NCBI GenBank assembly: GCA_002386045.1
Contig: DGEQ01000050.1
Location: 8,337-21,534 of the forward strand
DNA: 13,198 bases
DNA from: Hungateiclostridiaceae bacterium UBA3922
GTDB lineage: Bacteria; Bacillota; Clostridia; Acetivibrionales; DTU013
Direction of reading: 5' to 3'
Under the pieces are notes generated by a model. It ran no database searches and was not told the origin of the DNA. It saw nothing but the letters and a program-made list of their open reading frames with translations. The translations under genes were made by a program, and so were the position numbers. The stretch's first letter is position 1. Every line of letters starts with the position of its first letter. This document shows, piece by piece, positions 6,619 to 13,198 of this stretch.

Positions 6619-7818
6619 ATGCGTGAGAAAACAGTTTTCCGAAAAAACCGGATACCAGGGAGCAGGGGAGCAGTGACCGTGGAAGCGGCGATCGTGCTTC
6701 CTGTGCTGTTGTGCGCCTTTTTTTCGGCCGTTTTCCTTATCAGGGCGGTCTATACGTACGGCCTGATACAGCATGCTCTTACTGAGACAGCCCGGGAGAT
6801 GGCGTCTTCAGGCTATATATATCATATCAGCGGGATACGGGACCTGCACGATACGGTAAGGGATACGATAAACGACAGGACCGATGTTCTGCAAGCCCAG
6901 GCCGAAAGTTTACTGGAAGCTTACAATGGCCTGTTTGGGACGGACCAGGCCGCGTCCGCGGATCTGCCTGACGTGATCGAAACCATCGTGGGCTTCGTGG
7001 CAGGGCGTGCGTTTGACGAAGCAAAAACACAGCTTTTTATCCCGGTGGTCAGGCAGTGCATGAAAAAACACCTGGTGACCGACGAGATCACCGACGCGGA
7101 TGAAAGGCTTCGTTCCCTAAATGTGGCCGGCGGGTTGGCCGGTCTCGATTTCAGCAGGTCGTCCTTCCTTTCCGACAGCAACGAGGATATTGATATAATC
7201 GTCAGGTACAGGATCAGCCTGCCGCTCCCGGTGAAATTCGCCGGGGACCTTGAGATCGTCCAGCGGGCCCGGGCCAGGGCATGGCTGGGAGGCGACACGA
7301 AGAAAGGAGTCCTTGCAGAAAACGACGATCCGTCGTCGGAATATGAAGATATATGGTCTCTTGGCAACTTCCAGAGGGGACTGAAAATACGGCGGATATT
7401 CGGGGCAAACCTGCCGAACAACTTCCCTGTGATCGCGAGGTATGAGGCAGGCAGGGCGGTAATGATCAAAAGCATGGACCTGACGGCTGCCAGCTATCAG
7501 GACGCCCGTACTGTCGAAAAAACGCTGAAAGGATATCTTGAGGAACTGAATGGGTTCCAGGGCCTGGAAAAGCCGTGGGGCAGGGACCGTATCGTGATCA
7601 GGAGGGAGGAAATCAAGCAGAAGGAACTGTTGCTCGTAGTCCCCGGCAATGAAACGGACGAATCGATCCTGGCCGCACTGGAGGATATGGCCAGGTATGC
7701 GGATTCCGTGGGGATCATAATGAAAATCGAAAGGTATGGCCTTAAACGGATAGATAATGGGCAGGAGACAGGCGAAGCAGATGAAGATGCCGCCGGAGAG
7801 GCTGCCGACAGTGCATGA
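6619..7818 (+). CDS. TadE-like pseudopilin with an extra conserved-looking C-terminal domain
   Basis: A 399-residue product from ATG 6619, with AAAGGA 11 nt upstream (6602-6607). This is the only in-frame ATG near the motif; the longer frame would start inside the DUF5702 gene. The N-terminus RGAVTVEAAIVLPVLLCAFF (16-35) is the TadE junction: Gly17, then Glu22 at +5, then a membrane helix to about 45. Residues 50-230 resemble longer clostridial TadE-like proteins. Residues 245-375 form a separate region starting WSLGNFQRGLKIRRIFGANL and ending in a beta-alpha pattern (ELLLVVPGN, then VGIIMKIERY) whose function I do not know. A Lys/Glu/Ala-rich acidic tail closes the protein. It likely works with the two preceding genes at the cell surface. 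The gap to the next gene holds a promoter, so this is probably the last gene of the operon. Confidence 0.78.
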   Translation: MREKTVFRKNRIPGSRGAVTVEAAIVLPVLLCAFFSAVFLIRAVYTYGLIQHALTETAREMASSGYIYHISGIRDLHDTVRDTINDRTDVLQAQAESLLEAYNGLFGTDQAASADLPDVIETIVGFVAGRAFDEAKTQLFIPVVRQCMKKHLVTDEITDADERLRSLNVAGGLAGLDFSRSSFLSDSNEDIDIIVRYRISLPLPVKFAGDLEIVQRARARAWLGGDTKKGVLAENDDPSSEYEDIWSLGNFQRGLKIRRIFGANLPNNFPVIARYEAGRAVMIKSMDLTAASYQDARTVEKTLKGYLEELNGFQGLEKPWGRDRIVIRREEIKQKELLLVVPGNETDESILAALEDMARYADSVGIIMKIERYGLKRIDNGQETGEADEDAAGEAADSA

Positions 7819-7911
7819 GACAGGACAACGGGAGGCGCCCCGGGCAGCGGACCGGACGATCTGCAGGCAACGTCCCGACTGGTGTTTCCATACCATTTTT
7901 GGAAGTCTGTA

Positions 7912-7940
7912 TTGCATTCGGGCCGTTTATATAGTAGAAT
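7912..7940 (+). promoter_or_regulatory. Candidate promoter of the TrpB2-type gene
   Basis: TAGAAT (7935-7940, 5 of 6 to a -10 box) lies exactly 17 nt after TTGCAT (7912-7917, 3 of 6 to a -35 box). Transcription would start about 30 nt before the start codon, so the leader is too short for a T-box or attenuator. The strong GAGGAGAG ribosome binding site at 7971-7978 follows. Confidence 0.4.
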
Positions 7941-7978
7941 AGTTTCAAATTTGATAAGAAGAGGAGAGTTGAGGAGAG

Positions 7979-9355
7979 ATGAGAAAGCCGAGCAGAGATG
8001 ATATTGTCAAGATCACGCTGGAAGAATCCGAGATACCGCGGCAATGGTACAATATCGTTGCCGACATGCCCAACAAACCCGAACCCTATCGCAATCCAGC
8101 CACAGGTGAACTGCTTGAGCCCGAGGACATGAAGGCTATTTTTCCTGATGCCCTGATAGCCCAGGAAGTATCAACAGAAAGGTTTATCGAGATCCCGGAC
8201 GAAGTCCGGGAGATATACAAGCAGTGGAGGCCTTCACCGCTGTACAGGGCGAGGAACCTCGAGAAACTGCTGGGCACTCCGGCAAGGATATACTACAAGT
8301 ACGAGGGCAACAATGCGACCGGCAGCCACAAGCTGAATTCAGCGCTGGCACAGGCATATTACAACAAGAAGGCCGGGATCAAACGCCTTTCCACGGAGAC
8401 CGGCGCAGGACAGTGGGGCAGCGCGCTGAGCATGGCCTGCAACCACTTTGGCCTTGAGTGTACGGTCTACATGGTCAAGGTAAGTTACCAGCAGAAGCCT
8501 TACAGGCGTTCGTTCATGGAAACATTCGGCGCGAAGGTCCATGCCAGCCCGACAAACCTGACGCAGTCCGGAAGAAGGATACTGGAAGAGGATCCGGGAT
8601 CAACAGGCAGCCTCGGCATCGCTATCAGCGAAGCCGTCGAAGATGCGGCTACTCATGACGATACCAACTACTCACTTGGCAGCGTGCTGAACCATGTATG
8701 CCTGCACCAGACGGTCATCGGCCAGGAGGCGAAAGCACAGCTGGAAAAGGTCGATGAATACCCGGACGTCGTCATCGCATGCTGCGGAGGCGGCAGCAAC
8801 TTTGCGGGCATCGCTTTCCCGTTCCTCCATGACAAGCTGACGAAAGGCACCAAAGTGCGTGCCGTCGCCGTTGAACCGGCAGCCTGCCCGACGCTTACGA
8901 AAGGCGTATTCGCTTACGATTTCGGCGATACGGCAAAAATGGCTCCCATCGTAAAGATGTACACGCTTGGCCACGATTTCGTACCTGAAGGCATACATGC
9001 AGGCGGCCTGAGATATCACGGTGCTTCAGCCATCGTCAGCCAGCTTTACGACGACGGCATCATCGAAGCCGTTGCCTACGGACAGAAATCAGTGTTCGAC
9101 GCTGCCGTGATGTTCGCCAGGGCAGAAGGTATCATACCTGCACCCGAATCTTCACACGCCATCCGCGCTGCCATTGATGAGGCCGTAAGGGCAAAGGAAG
9201 CAGGAGAGGAGAAAGTGATACTGTTCAACCTGAGTGGCCACGGGTATTTCGACATGGCGGCTTATGACTATTATTTCAGCGGCAATATGAAGGACATCGA
9301 GTACTCAGCGGAGGAAGTCGAAAAGAGTATGGCCAGGTTGCCGAAGGTAAAATGA
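7979..9355 (+). CDS. trpB: TrpB2-type tryptophan synthase beta chain (PLP enzyme)
   Basis: A cytoplasmic PLP enzyme of the TrpB family, expected to join L-serine and indole to give L-tryptophan. The 458-residue length and the long N-terminal extension (about 1-80, with IPRQWYNIVADMP) mark the TrpB2 branch rather than the roughly 400-residue TrpB1. GSHKLNSA (115-122) carries the PLP-binding Lys118. LSTETGAGQWG (137-147) holds the catalytic Glu140, with Trp where TrpB1 usually has His. GGGSN (270-274) binds the cofactor phosphate, and NLSGHGYFD (417-425) lies near the C-terminus. ATG 7979 follows GAGGAGAG. No trpA or other trp gene is adjacent, and the gene has its own promoter-like sequence and terminator, so it appears to be a single-gene unit. 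TrpB2 enzymes often do not depend on TrpA and may salvage free indole. Use of another acceptor or of phosphoserine cannot be excluded. Confidence 0.93.
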   Translation: MRKPSRDDIVKITLEESEIPRQWYNIVADMPNKPEPYRNPATGELLEPEDMKAIFPDALIAQEVSTERFIEIPDEVREIYKQWRPSPLYRARNLEKLLGTPARIYYKYEGNNATGSHKLNSALAQAYYNKKAGIKRLSTETGAGQWGSALSMACNHFGLECTVYMVKVSYQQKPYRRSFMETFGAKVHASPTNLTQSGRRILEEDPGSTGSLGIAISEAVEDAATHDDTNYSLGSVLNHVCLHQTVIGQEAKAQLEKVDEYPDVVIACCGGGSNFAGIAFPFLHDKLTKGTKVRAVAVEPAACPTLTKGVFAYDFGDTAKMAPIVKMYTLGHDFVPEGIHAGGLRYHGASAIVSQLYDDGIIEAVAYGQKSVFDAAVMFARAEGIIPAPESSHAIRAAIDEAVRAKEAGEEKVILFNLSGHGYFDMAAYDYYFSGNMKDIEYSAEEVEKSMARLPKVK

Positions 9356-9384
9356 ATACGATTTGAATGGCAATAAAGCACAAG

Positions 9385-9417
9385 GCTGCCGCCGGATTTA
9401 CCGGCGGCAGCTTTTTT
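9385..9417 (+). terminator. Strong intrinsic terminator after the TrpB2-type gene
   Basis: GCTGCCGCCGG (9385-9395) pairs perfectly over 11 bp with CCGGCGGCAGC (9401-9411) around the loop ATTTA, followed at once by TTTTTT (9412-9417). It lies 29 bp after the stop codon. This is a textbook Rho-independent terminator and the clearest one in the window. Confidence 0.95.
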
Positions 9418-9432
9418 GACGGGCTGATGCGA

Positions 9433-9647
9433 GGGGACAGTCCTTCAATTGCATTGGGGACAGTCCTTCAGGAGCCGGCCGGGGGGGACAGTCCTTCAAA
9501 AAACGGCAATGGGGACCGATGGGGACAGTTCTTCAGTAATCGGTTTCGGGGACGTTTCTTCAGAATCCGGTGAAGGGGGGACAGTCCTTCAGTAATCGTT
9601 CATGGGGGACGGTTCTATGAAAAATGGCGGCGGGGACAGCCTGCGGA
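9433..9647 (+). repeat. Forward arm of a GGGGACAGTCCTTCA repeat array
   Basis: Eight recognisable forward units start at 9433, 9456, 9484, 9521, 9548, 9577, 9605 and 9632. The units at 9433, 9456, 9484 and 9577 are exactly GGGGACAGTCCTTCA; 9521 reads GGGGACAGTTCTTCA; 9548 reads GGGGACGTTTCTTCA; the last two are degenerate. A partial GGGGACCG lies at 9511. Most starts are 27-29 bp apart (range 23-37), so spacers are only about 8-22 nt and do not resemble one another. No gene is present. Compatible with a REP/RAYT-type or other mobile-element-derived repeat. Confidence 0.85.
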
Positions 9648-9705
9648 AACTGTTTATGGTTATTGTGATGAGGTCGATGCCGGCCGGGATAATTTCAGCA
9701 ACATG

Positions 9706-9803
9706 TGAAGAACCGTCCCCAATATGGTTGGTGAAGAACTGTCCCCTGCTGCTGTTTCCTCAAGGACCGTCCCCCCTGACGGGATTCGTGAAGAACTGTC
9801 CCC
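9706..9803 (-). repeat. Inverted arm of the same repeat array
   Basis: Four units in the opposite orientation: TGAAGAACCGTCCCC (9706-9720), TGAAGAACTGTCCCC (9732-9746), TCAAGGACCGTCCCC (9760-9774) and TGAAGAACTGTCCCC (9789-9803), spaced 26-29 bp. The units at 9732 and 9789 are perfect 15-bp reverse complements of the forward unit at 9521-9535. About 60-70 bp of non-repeat DNA (9648-9705) separates the two arms. Very large stem-loops or a cruciform could form. Confidence 0.85.
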
Positions 9804-9826
9804 ATGGTATTTTAGCCAATGACCGC

Positions 9827-9872
9827 TAATATAAATTAAAAGGGGCTTTTGCAGGAGAAGGAGGCAGGCGTG
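9827..9872 (+). promoter_or_regulatory. prkA leader with -10-like boxes and ribosome binding site
   Basis: TAATAT (9827-9832) and TATAAA (9830-9835) are -10-like, but no good sigma-A -35 box lies at the right distance, so a sporulation or other alternative sigma factor may be used. AAGGAGG (9858-9864) is a strong ribosome binding site, 8 nt before ATG 9873. It rules out the upstream TTG at 9849 as start; GTG 9870 is a less likely choice. Confidence 0.45.
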
Positions 9873-11798
9873 ATGTTTGACGGTGATATCTCCGGGATCA
9901 TAGAGAAAGACAGGCAGGAGAGGGCCAGGGACAATTTTGAGGGGACATTCCTCGATTACCTGGAAATAGTCAGGAAGGATCCGGATGTAGCAATGCTTGC
10001 TCACCAGAGGATATACAACCTGATCATAAATGCGGGAGTGGAAGTAGTCAAGACTGATGAGGACCCCAGGCTAAGGAGGATCTATGGCAACGATATCATA
10101 AAGAAATATAAGTTTTTCGAAAATTTCTACGGCATCGACAAAACAATCATGAAGATAGTGAGGTACTTCCATTCGGCAGCGATGTCCGGCGAGGAGTCGA
10201 GGCAGGTCCTGTACCTCGTGGGACCGGTCGGATCCGGGAAGTCGTCGATCATGGAAGAGATAAAGCGTGCACTGGAGGCGAGCCAGGAGATATATGCGCT
10301 GAAGGGCTGCCCGATGCAGGAAGAGCCGCTCCACCTCATACCCTATCATCTCAGGAACAGGTTTGAAGAGATCCTGAAAGTCAGGATAGAAGGTGATCTC
10401 TGCCCGATCTGCCGTTACAGGCTCAAACACGAATATAACGGGAGGTTCGAGGATTTCAGGGTGATCAGGACGGGGTTTTCGGTAAGCGGCAGAAAAGGCA
10501 TCGGGGTAGTGCCGCCGGTCGATCCGAACAACCAGGATACGAGCGTACTGATCGGAAGTGTCGACATTTCCAAGATAGACCTGTACCCGGAAGACGATCC
10601 AAGGGTACTGTCGCTGAACGGGGCATTCAACGTCGGCAACAGGGGCGTTGTCGAATTCATAGAGGTTTTCAAGAACGAGACTGAGTACCTGCACGCCATG
10701 ATCACGGCGACCCAGGAGAAATACATACCTTCGCCGGGCAAAGGCCCGATGATCTATTTCGACGGCGTCATCCTCGCACACTCGAACGAAGCTGAATGGA
10801 ACAAATTCAAATCTGACCACACCAACGAAGCCATCCTTGACAGGATCGTAAAGATAGAGATCCCATACTGCCTTGAACTGAACGAGGAAATCAGGATTTA
10901 CGAGAAGATCCTGAAAAAGAGCCGGTTCCAGGCCCACATAGCGCCTCACACCATCGAGGTGGCATCGATGTTTGCCATACTTACCCGGCTTGCCCCGTCA
11001 TCGAAAGTCGACCTGATGACTAAACTCAGGATCTATAACGGCGAAGAGATCGTCGAGAAGGGCATGACCCGCAAGATCGACATAATGGAACTCAGGGAAG
11101 AAGCGCCCCGCGAAGGGATGACAGGCATATCGACCAGGTTTATCATGAAAGCGCTTGATATGGCCTTGTCAGAATCCGAGGCAAACTGCATAAACCCGAT
11201 TTCCGTGATGGAGATGCTCATCAGGGCGGTTAAGGAGCTTTCCGTAAGTGACGAGGAAAAGAACAAGTACGTGAGGTTCATCCAGGACTATGTGAAGAAA
11301 GAATACAACAGGATACTCGAAAAAGAGGTCACCAGGGCTTTCATATACGGCTACAGGGAACAGGCGGAGAGCCTTTTCAACAATTACCTCGACCATGCGG
11401 AAGCTTATGTCAACAGGACCAGGATCAAGGATCCGAATACGGGCGAGGAGCTTGAGCCTGATGAGAAGTTCATGAGATCCATCGAGGAACAGATAGGGAT
11501 AACCGAAGCATCCGCAAAGGGCTTCCGCGCGGATGTGACGGCGTACATGTTCTTCGTGATCAGAAACGGCGGGAAACTGGACTACAGCTGTTATGAACCC
11601 CTCAAGGAGGCTATAGAGAAGAAGCTCACGGCGTCGGTCAGGGAGCTCAGCAGGATCATCACGAAGGCCAGGGTGAGGGATGAGGAGCAGAACAGGAAAT
11701 ACAACACCATGGTCGCAGAGATGAAGCGGAACGGGTACTGTGACCACTGCTGCAATGTTGTGCTCAAGTACAGTGCAAACAACCTTTGGAAGGACTGA
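9873..11798 (+). CDS. prkA: PrkA family AAA+ ATPase / serine kinase-like protein
   Basis: A 641-residue cytoplasmic protein, the usual PrkA length. The N-terminal PrkA AAA domain (about 15-390) has Walker A GPVGSGKS (117-124) in QVLYLVGPVGSGKSSIMEEI, and a Walker B-like segment RGVVEFIEVFK (257-267). The C-terminal PrkA domain (about 400-641) includes MTGISTRFIMKAL (416-428), which fits the family. A CPIC motif (177-180) lies inside the AAA domain, and CDHCC (623-627) lies near the end; both could bind a metal. PrkA (YeaG in E. coli) was described as a serine kinase, and the Bacillus protein, needed for efficient sporulation, has more recently been reported to act as an ATP-dependent protease; the sequence does not decide between these. 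It heads an operon with yhbH (9-bp gap) and spoVR. Start ATG 9873 follows AAGGAGG. Confidence 0.96.
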   Translation: MFDGDISGIIEKDRQERARDNFEGTFLDYLEIVRKDPDVAMLAHQRIYNLIINAGVEVVKTDEDPRLRRIYGNDIIKKYKFFENFYGIDKTIMKIVRYFHSAAMSGEESRQVLYLVGPVGSGKSSIMEEIKRALEASQEIYALKGCPMQEEPLHLIPYHLRNRFEEILKVRIEGDLCPICRYRLKHEYNGRFEDFRVIRTGFSVSGRKGIGVVPPVDPNNQDTSVLIGSVDISKIDLYPEDDPRVLSLNGAFNVGNRGVVEFIEVFKNETEYLHAMITATQEKYIPSPGKGPMIYFDGVILAHSNEAEWNKFKSDHTNEAILDRIVKIEIPYCLELNEEIRIYEKILKKSRFQAHIAPHTIEVASMFAILTRLAPSSKVDLMTKLRIYNGEEIVEKGMTRKIDIMELREEAPREGMTGISTRFIMKALDMALSESEANCINPISVMEMLIRAVKELSVSDEEKNKYVRFIQDYVKKEYNRILEKEVTRAFIYGYREQAESLFNNYLDHAEAYVNRTRIKDPNTGEELEPDEKFMRSIEEQIGITEASAKGFRADVTAYMFFVIRNGGKLDYSCYEPLKEAIEKKLTASVRELSRIITKARVRDEEQNRKYNTMVAEMKRNGYCDHCCNVVLKYSANNLWKD

Positions 11799-11807
11799 AA
11801 AGAAACT

Positions 11808-13016
11808 ATGGCGATTTTCAGGGAGTACGACCCGTGCGGGCGGGAGCGGTCCGCCGAAGACAGGCGGCGTCACAAGGAACTGGTGGAAGAGTCGATCAAA
11901 AGGAATCTGGGCAACATAATTTCGGAAGAGAGCATAATCGGCCAGAGCGGTAACAAGAAAATAAAAGTGCCGGTGAAGGGCATCAGGGAATACAGTTTCG
12001 TTTTCGGGAGCAACAGGAAAGGCGCGGCAACGGGCGACGGGGATGAAAGGCGAGGCGACGTGGTCGGCGACGATTCCGACGGGAGCATTTTCGGTTATGG
12101 TGGCGCCGGGAATGCCGAGGGCGAGGATATTTACGAAACGGAGATCACGATAGAAGAGCTCGTGGGGTACCTGTTCGACGACCTGAACCTGCCTGACCTG
12201 GACAGGAAGAAACTGTCCCCGCACGAATCAGTAAAAGGTTACAGGAAACTTGGATATCAAAAAAAGGGCATCCCTCCGAGGCTGGCTATCAAGAAATCGG
12301 TCGTCGAAAAAATCAAGAGGAAGCAGGCATATAAACGGACGATGGCAGAAATCAAAGGGGAGCAGGGCGCAGCGGCTGACGGCACTGTTGAAAGCGCCGA
12401 TCCGGGCGGCAGGTTCGCATTTGCAGTGGAAGACCTGCGGTACAGGAGACTCCGCGAAATAAGAAAAAAGGACTTCAATGCGGTCGTGATCTGCATCATG
12501 GATGTGTCCGGGTCGATGGACCAGACCAAGAAATACATGGCGCGCAGCTTCTACTTCCTGCTGTACCAGTTCCTCAGGCACAGGTATTCGAACGTGGAAG
12601 TGGTTTTCATTGCCCACACCACGACTGCGAAGGTGGTCAGCGAACTCGAATTTTTCCACAGGGGCGAATCGGGCGGTACATATATAAGCAGCGGATATGA
12701 AAAAGCCCTTGAAGTCATAGAACAGCACTACGATCCGGCCAACTGGAACATATACGCATTCCACTGCAGTGACGGTGACAACTGGCTAGAGGATAATGAT
12801 CGGGCTGTCGAGTATGCGAAAAAGCTTTGCGAGAAATGCAATCTTTTCGGATACGGCGAGATAGTGCCCGGCTATTATTTTTCCGGGAGCACCGTGAAAT
12901 CGGAATTCATCAACAGGATCCAAGCCGATAATTTCGTGATCGTGACCATTTCCAGGAAGGAAGACATCATAACAGCATTGAAAAGGCTGCTGGCAAAAGA
13001 CGGGGACAGGGAGTAA
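11808..13016 (+). CDS. yhbH: YhbH/YeaH family (DUF444) sporulation protein with VWA-type domain
   Basis: A 402-residue product with the DUF444 layout. The N-terminal part has AEDRRRHKELVEESIKRNL (16-34) and IISEESIIGQSGNKKIKVPV (37-56), conserved in YhbH. Residues 70-105 are a Gly/Asp-rich low-complexity linker. From about 223 it has a von Willebrand A-like fold with the MIDAS motif DVSGS (232-236), GGTYISSG (289-296) giving the threonine, and CSDGDNW (320-326) giving the acidic residue, so a bound divalent metal is expected. It lies 9 bp after prkA and 9 bp before spoVR. Its ribosome binding site is weak (GGAAGGA about 13 nt upstream), which suggests translational coupling to prkA. VWA proteins beside AAA+ ATPases often act as partners or adaptors, so a PrkA-YhbH complex is a reasonable inference. 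In Bacillus the family is linked to sporulation. Confidence 0.95.
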   Translation: MAIFREYDPCGRERSAEDRRRHKELVEESIKRNLGNIISEESIIGQSGNKKIKVPVKGIREYSFVFGSNRKGAATGDGDERRGDVVGDDSDGSIFGYGGAGNAEGEDIYETEITIEELVGYLFDDLNLPDLDRKKLSPHESVKGYRKLGYQKKGIPPRLAIKKSVVEKIKRKQAYKRTMAEIKGEQGAAADGTVESADPGGRFAFAVEDLRYRRLREIRKKDFNAVVICIMDVSGSMDQTKKYMARSFYFLLYQFLRHRYSNVEVVFIAHTTTAKVVSELEFFHRGESGGTYISSGYEKALEVIEQHYDPANWNIYAFHCSDGDNWLEDNDRAVEYAKKLCEKCNLFGYGEIVPGYYFSGSTVKSEFINRIQADNFVIVTISRKEDIITALKRLLAKDGDRE

Positions 13017-13025
13017 GGGCGTGAT

Positions 13026-13198
13026 ATGGCGGATTACAGCATAAGAGAGCTTGAGATATGGAGCAGGCGCATAGAAGAAATAGCGAAAGAGTCCGGGCTT
13101 GACTGCTATGAGCAGGAGTTCGAGCTTGTAAGCTATGAAGAGATGACTTCATACGAGGCTTATTCGGGCATGCCGTCCCATTATCCGCACTGGAGCTA
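13026..13198 (+). CDS. spoVR: SpoVR family protein, 5' part only
   Basis: The window ends after 57 codons. ATG 13026 follows AAGGG a few bases upstream and lies 9 bp after the yhbH stop. The start MADYSIRELEIWSRRIEEIA and the later EQEFELVSYEEM and YSGMPSHYPHWS segments match the well-conserved N-terminus of SpoVR (YcgB in E. coli). SpoVR is linked to spore cortex formation in Bacillus, but its biochemical role is not known. The order prkA-yhbH-spoVR is the classical gene set, which strengthens the call despite the truncation. Confidence 0.93.
   Translation, partial: MADYSIRELEIWSRRIEEIAKESGLDCYEQEFELVSYEEMTSYEAYSGMPSHYPHWS

Larger units (their letters stand above)
9418..9872. other. Gene-free intergenic region of about 455 bp
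   Basis: Between the terminator and prkA I see only the two repeat arms and the prkA leader. Open frames at 9367-9573 and 9602-9829 translate the repeats, have no ribosome binding sites and are not called as genes. No transposase, target-site duplication or RNA gene was recognised. Confidence 0.75.

Noticed and set aside
7819..7978. T-box, trp attenuator or tryptophan leader peptide before the TrpB2-type gene
   Set aside because: The likely transcript leader is only about 30 nt, with no T-box sequence, no Trp-rich small frame and no terminator hairpin.
9433..9803. CRISPR array
   Set aside because: Repeats are only 15 bp, spacers are about 8-22 nt and irregular, the orientation flips midway, and no cas gene is present.
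9602..9829. Small gene inside the repeat region
   Set aside because: Its translation simply reads the repeats and it lacks a ribosome binding site.
12205..12220. Inverted repeat unit within yhbH (GAAGAAACTGTCCCC)
   Set aside because: It has an extra base relative to the array consensus and encodes a normal part of the protein, so it is probably chance.
11169..12224. Long minus-strand open frame across the prkA-yhbH junction
   Set aside because: It is a shadow of two well-supported plus-strand genes; likewise the minus frames at 4504-5322, 7117-7917 and 10071-10949.

Overview
The window looks like a chromosomal segment of a spore-forming, Gram-positive anaerobe-type Bacillota, most likely class Clostridia. 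The basis is a PrkA-YhbH-SpoVR sporulation cluster, a DUF5702/TadE-type surface operon of a kind I know mainly from Clostridia, a stand-alone TrpB2-type enzyme, strong purine-rich ribosome binding sites, and moderately GC-rich coding DNA that favours AGG for arginine and ATA for isoleucine. Species cannot be told from the sequence alone.

Layout. (1) 1-1413, minus strand: a FapA-family (DUF342) protein whose 3' end lies beyond the left edge. (2) 1414-1744: a divergent control region without a gene. It holds a structured fapA leader with two mutually exclusive hairpins and a pair of identical 11-bp direct repeats on the other gene's side. (3) 1745-3031: an exported D-alanyl-D-alanine carboxypeptidase (PBP5/DacF-type). 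(4) 3032-3281: an intergenic stretch with degenerate GGGGACAGT-type repeats and a palindromic, promoter-like segment. (5) 3282-7818: a three-gene operon-like set of pseudopilin-like secreted or anchored proteins (TadE-like, a large DUF5702 protein, TadE-like). No Tad ATPase, secretin, platform protein or prepilin peptidase is in view. (6) 7979-9355: a TrpB2-type tryptophan synthase beta chain without trpA, closed by a strong intrinsic terminator. (7) 9418-9872: no gene. It holds an array of 15-bp GGGGACAGTTCTTCA-type repeats at about 28-bp spacing, first in forward and then in inverted orientation. (8) 9873-13198: prkA, yhbH and the start of spoVR, with two 9-bp gaps, clearly one operon.

How the parts may work together. 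PrkA, YhbH and SpoVR form a conserved set linked to sporulation in Bacillus (and to stress or stationary phase in enterobacteria, as yeaG-yeaH-ycgB). The carboxypeptidase trims peptidoglycan stem peptides outside the membrane, next to an operon making three membrane-anchored extracytoplasmic proteins, so 1745-7818 may form a cell-surface locus; that link is inferred from position only. The most unusual non-coding structure is the two-armed repeat array at 9433-9803, with degraded relatives at 3074-3137.
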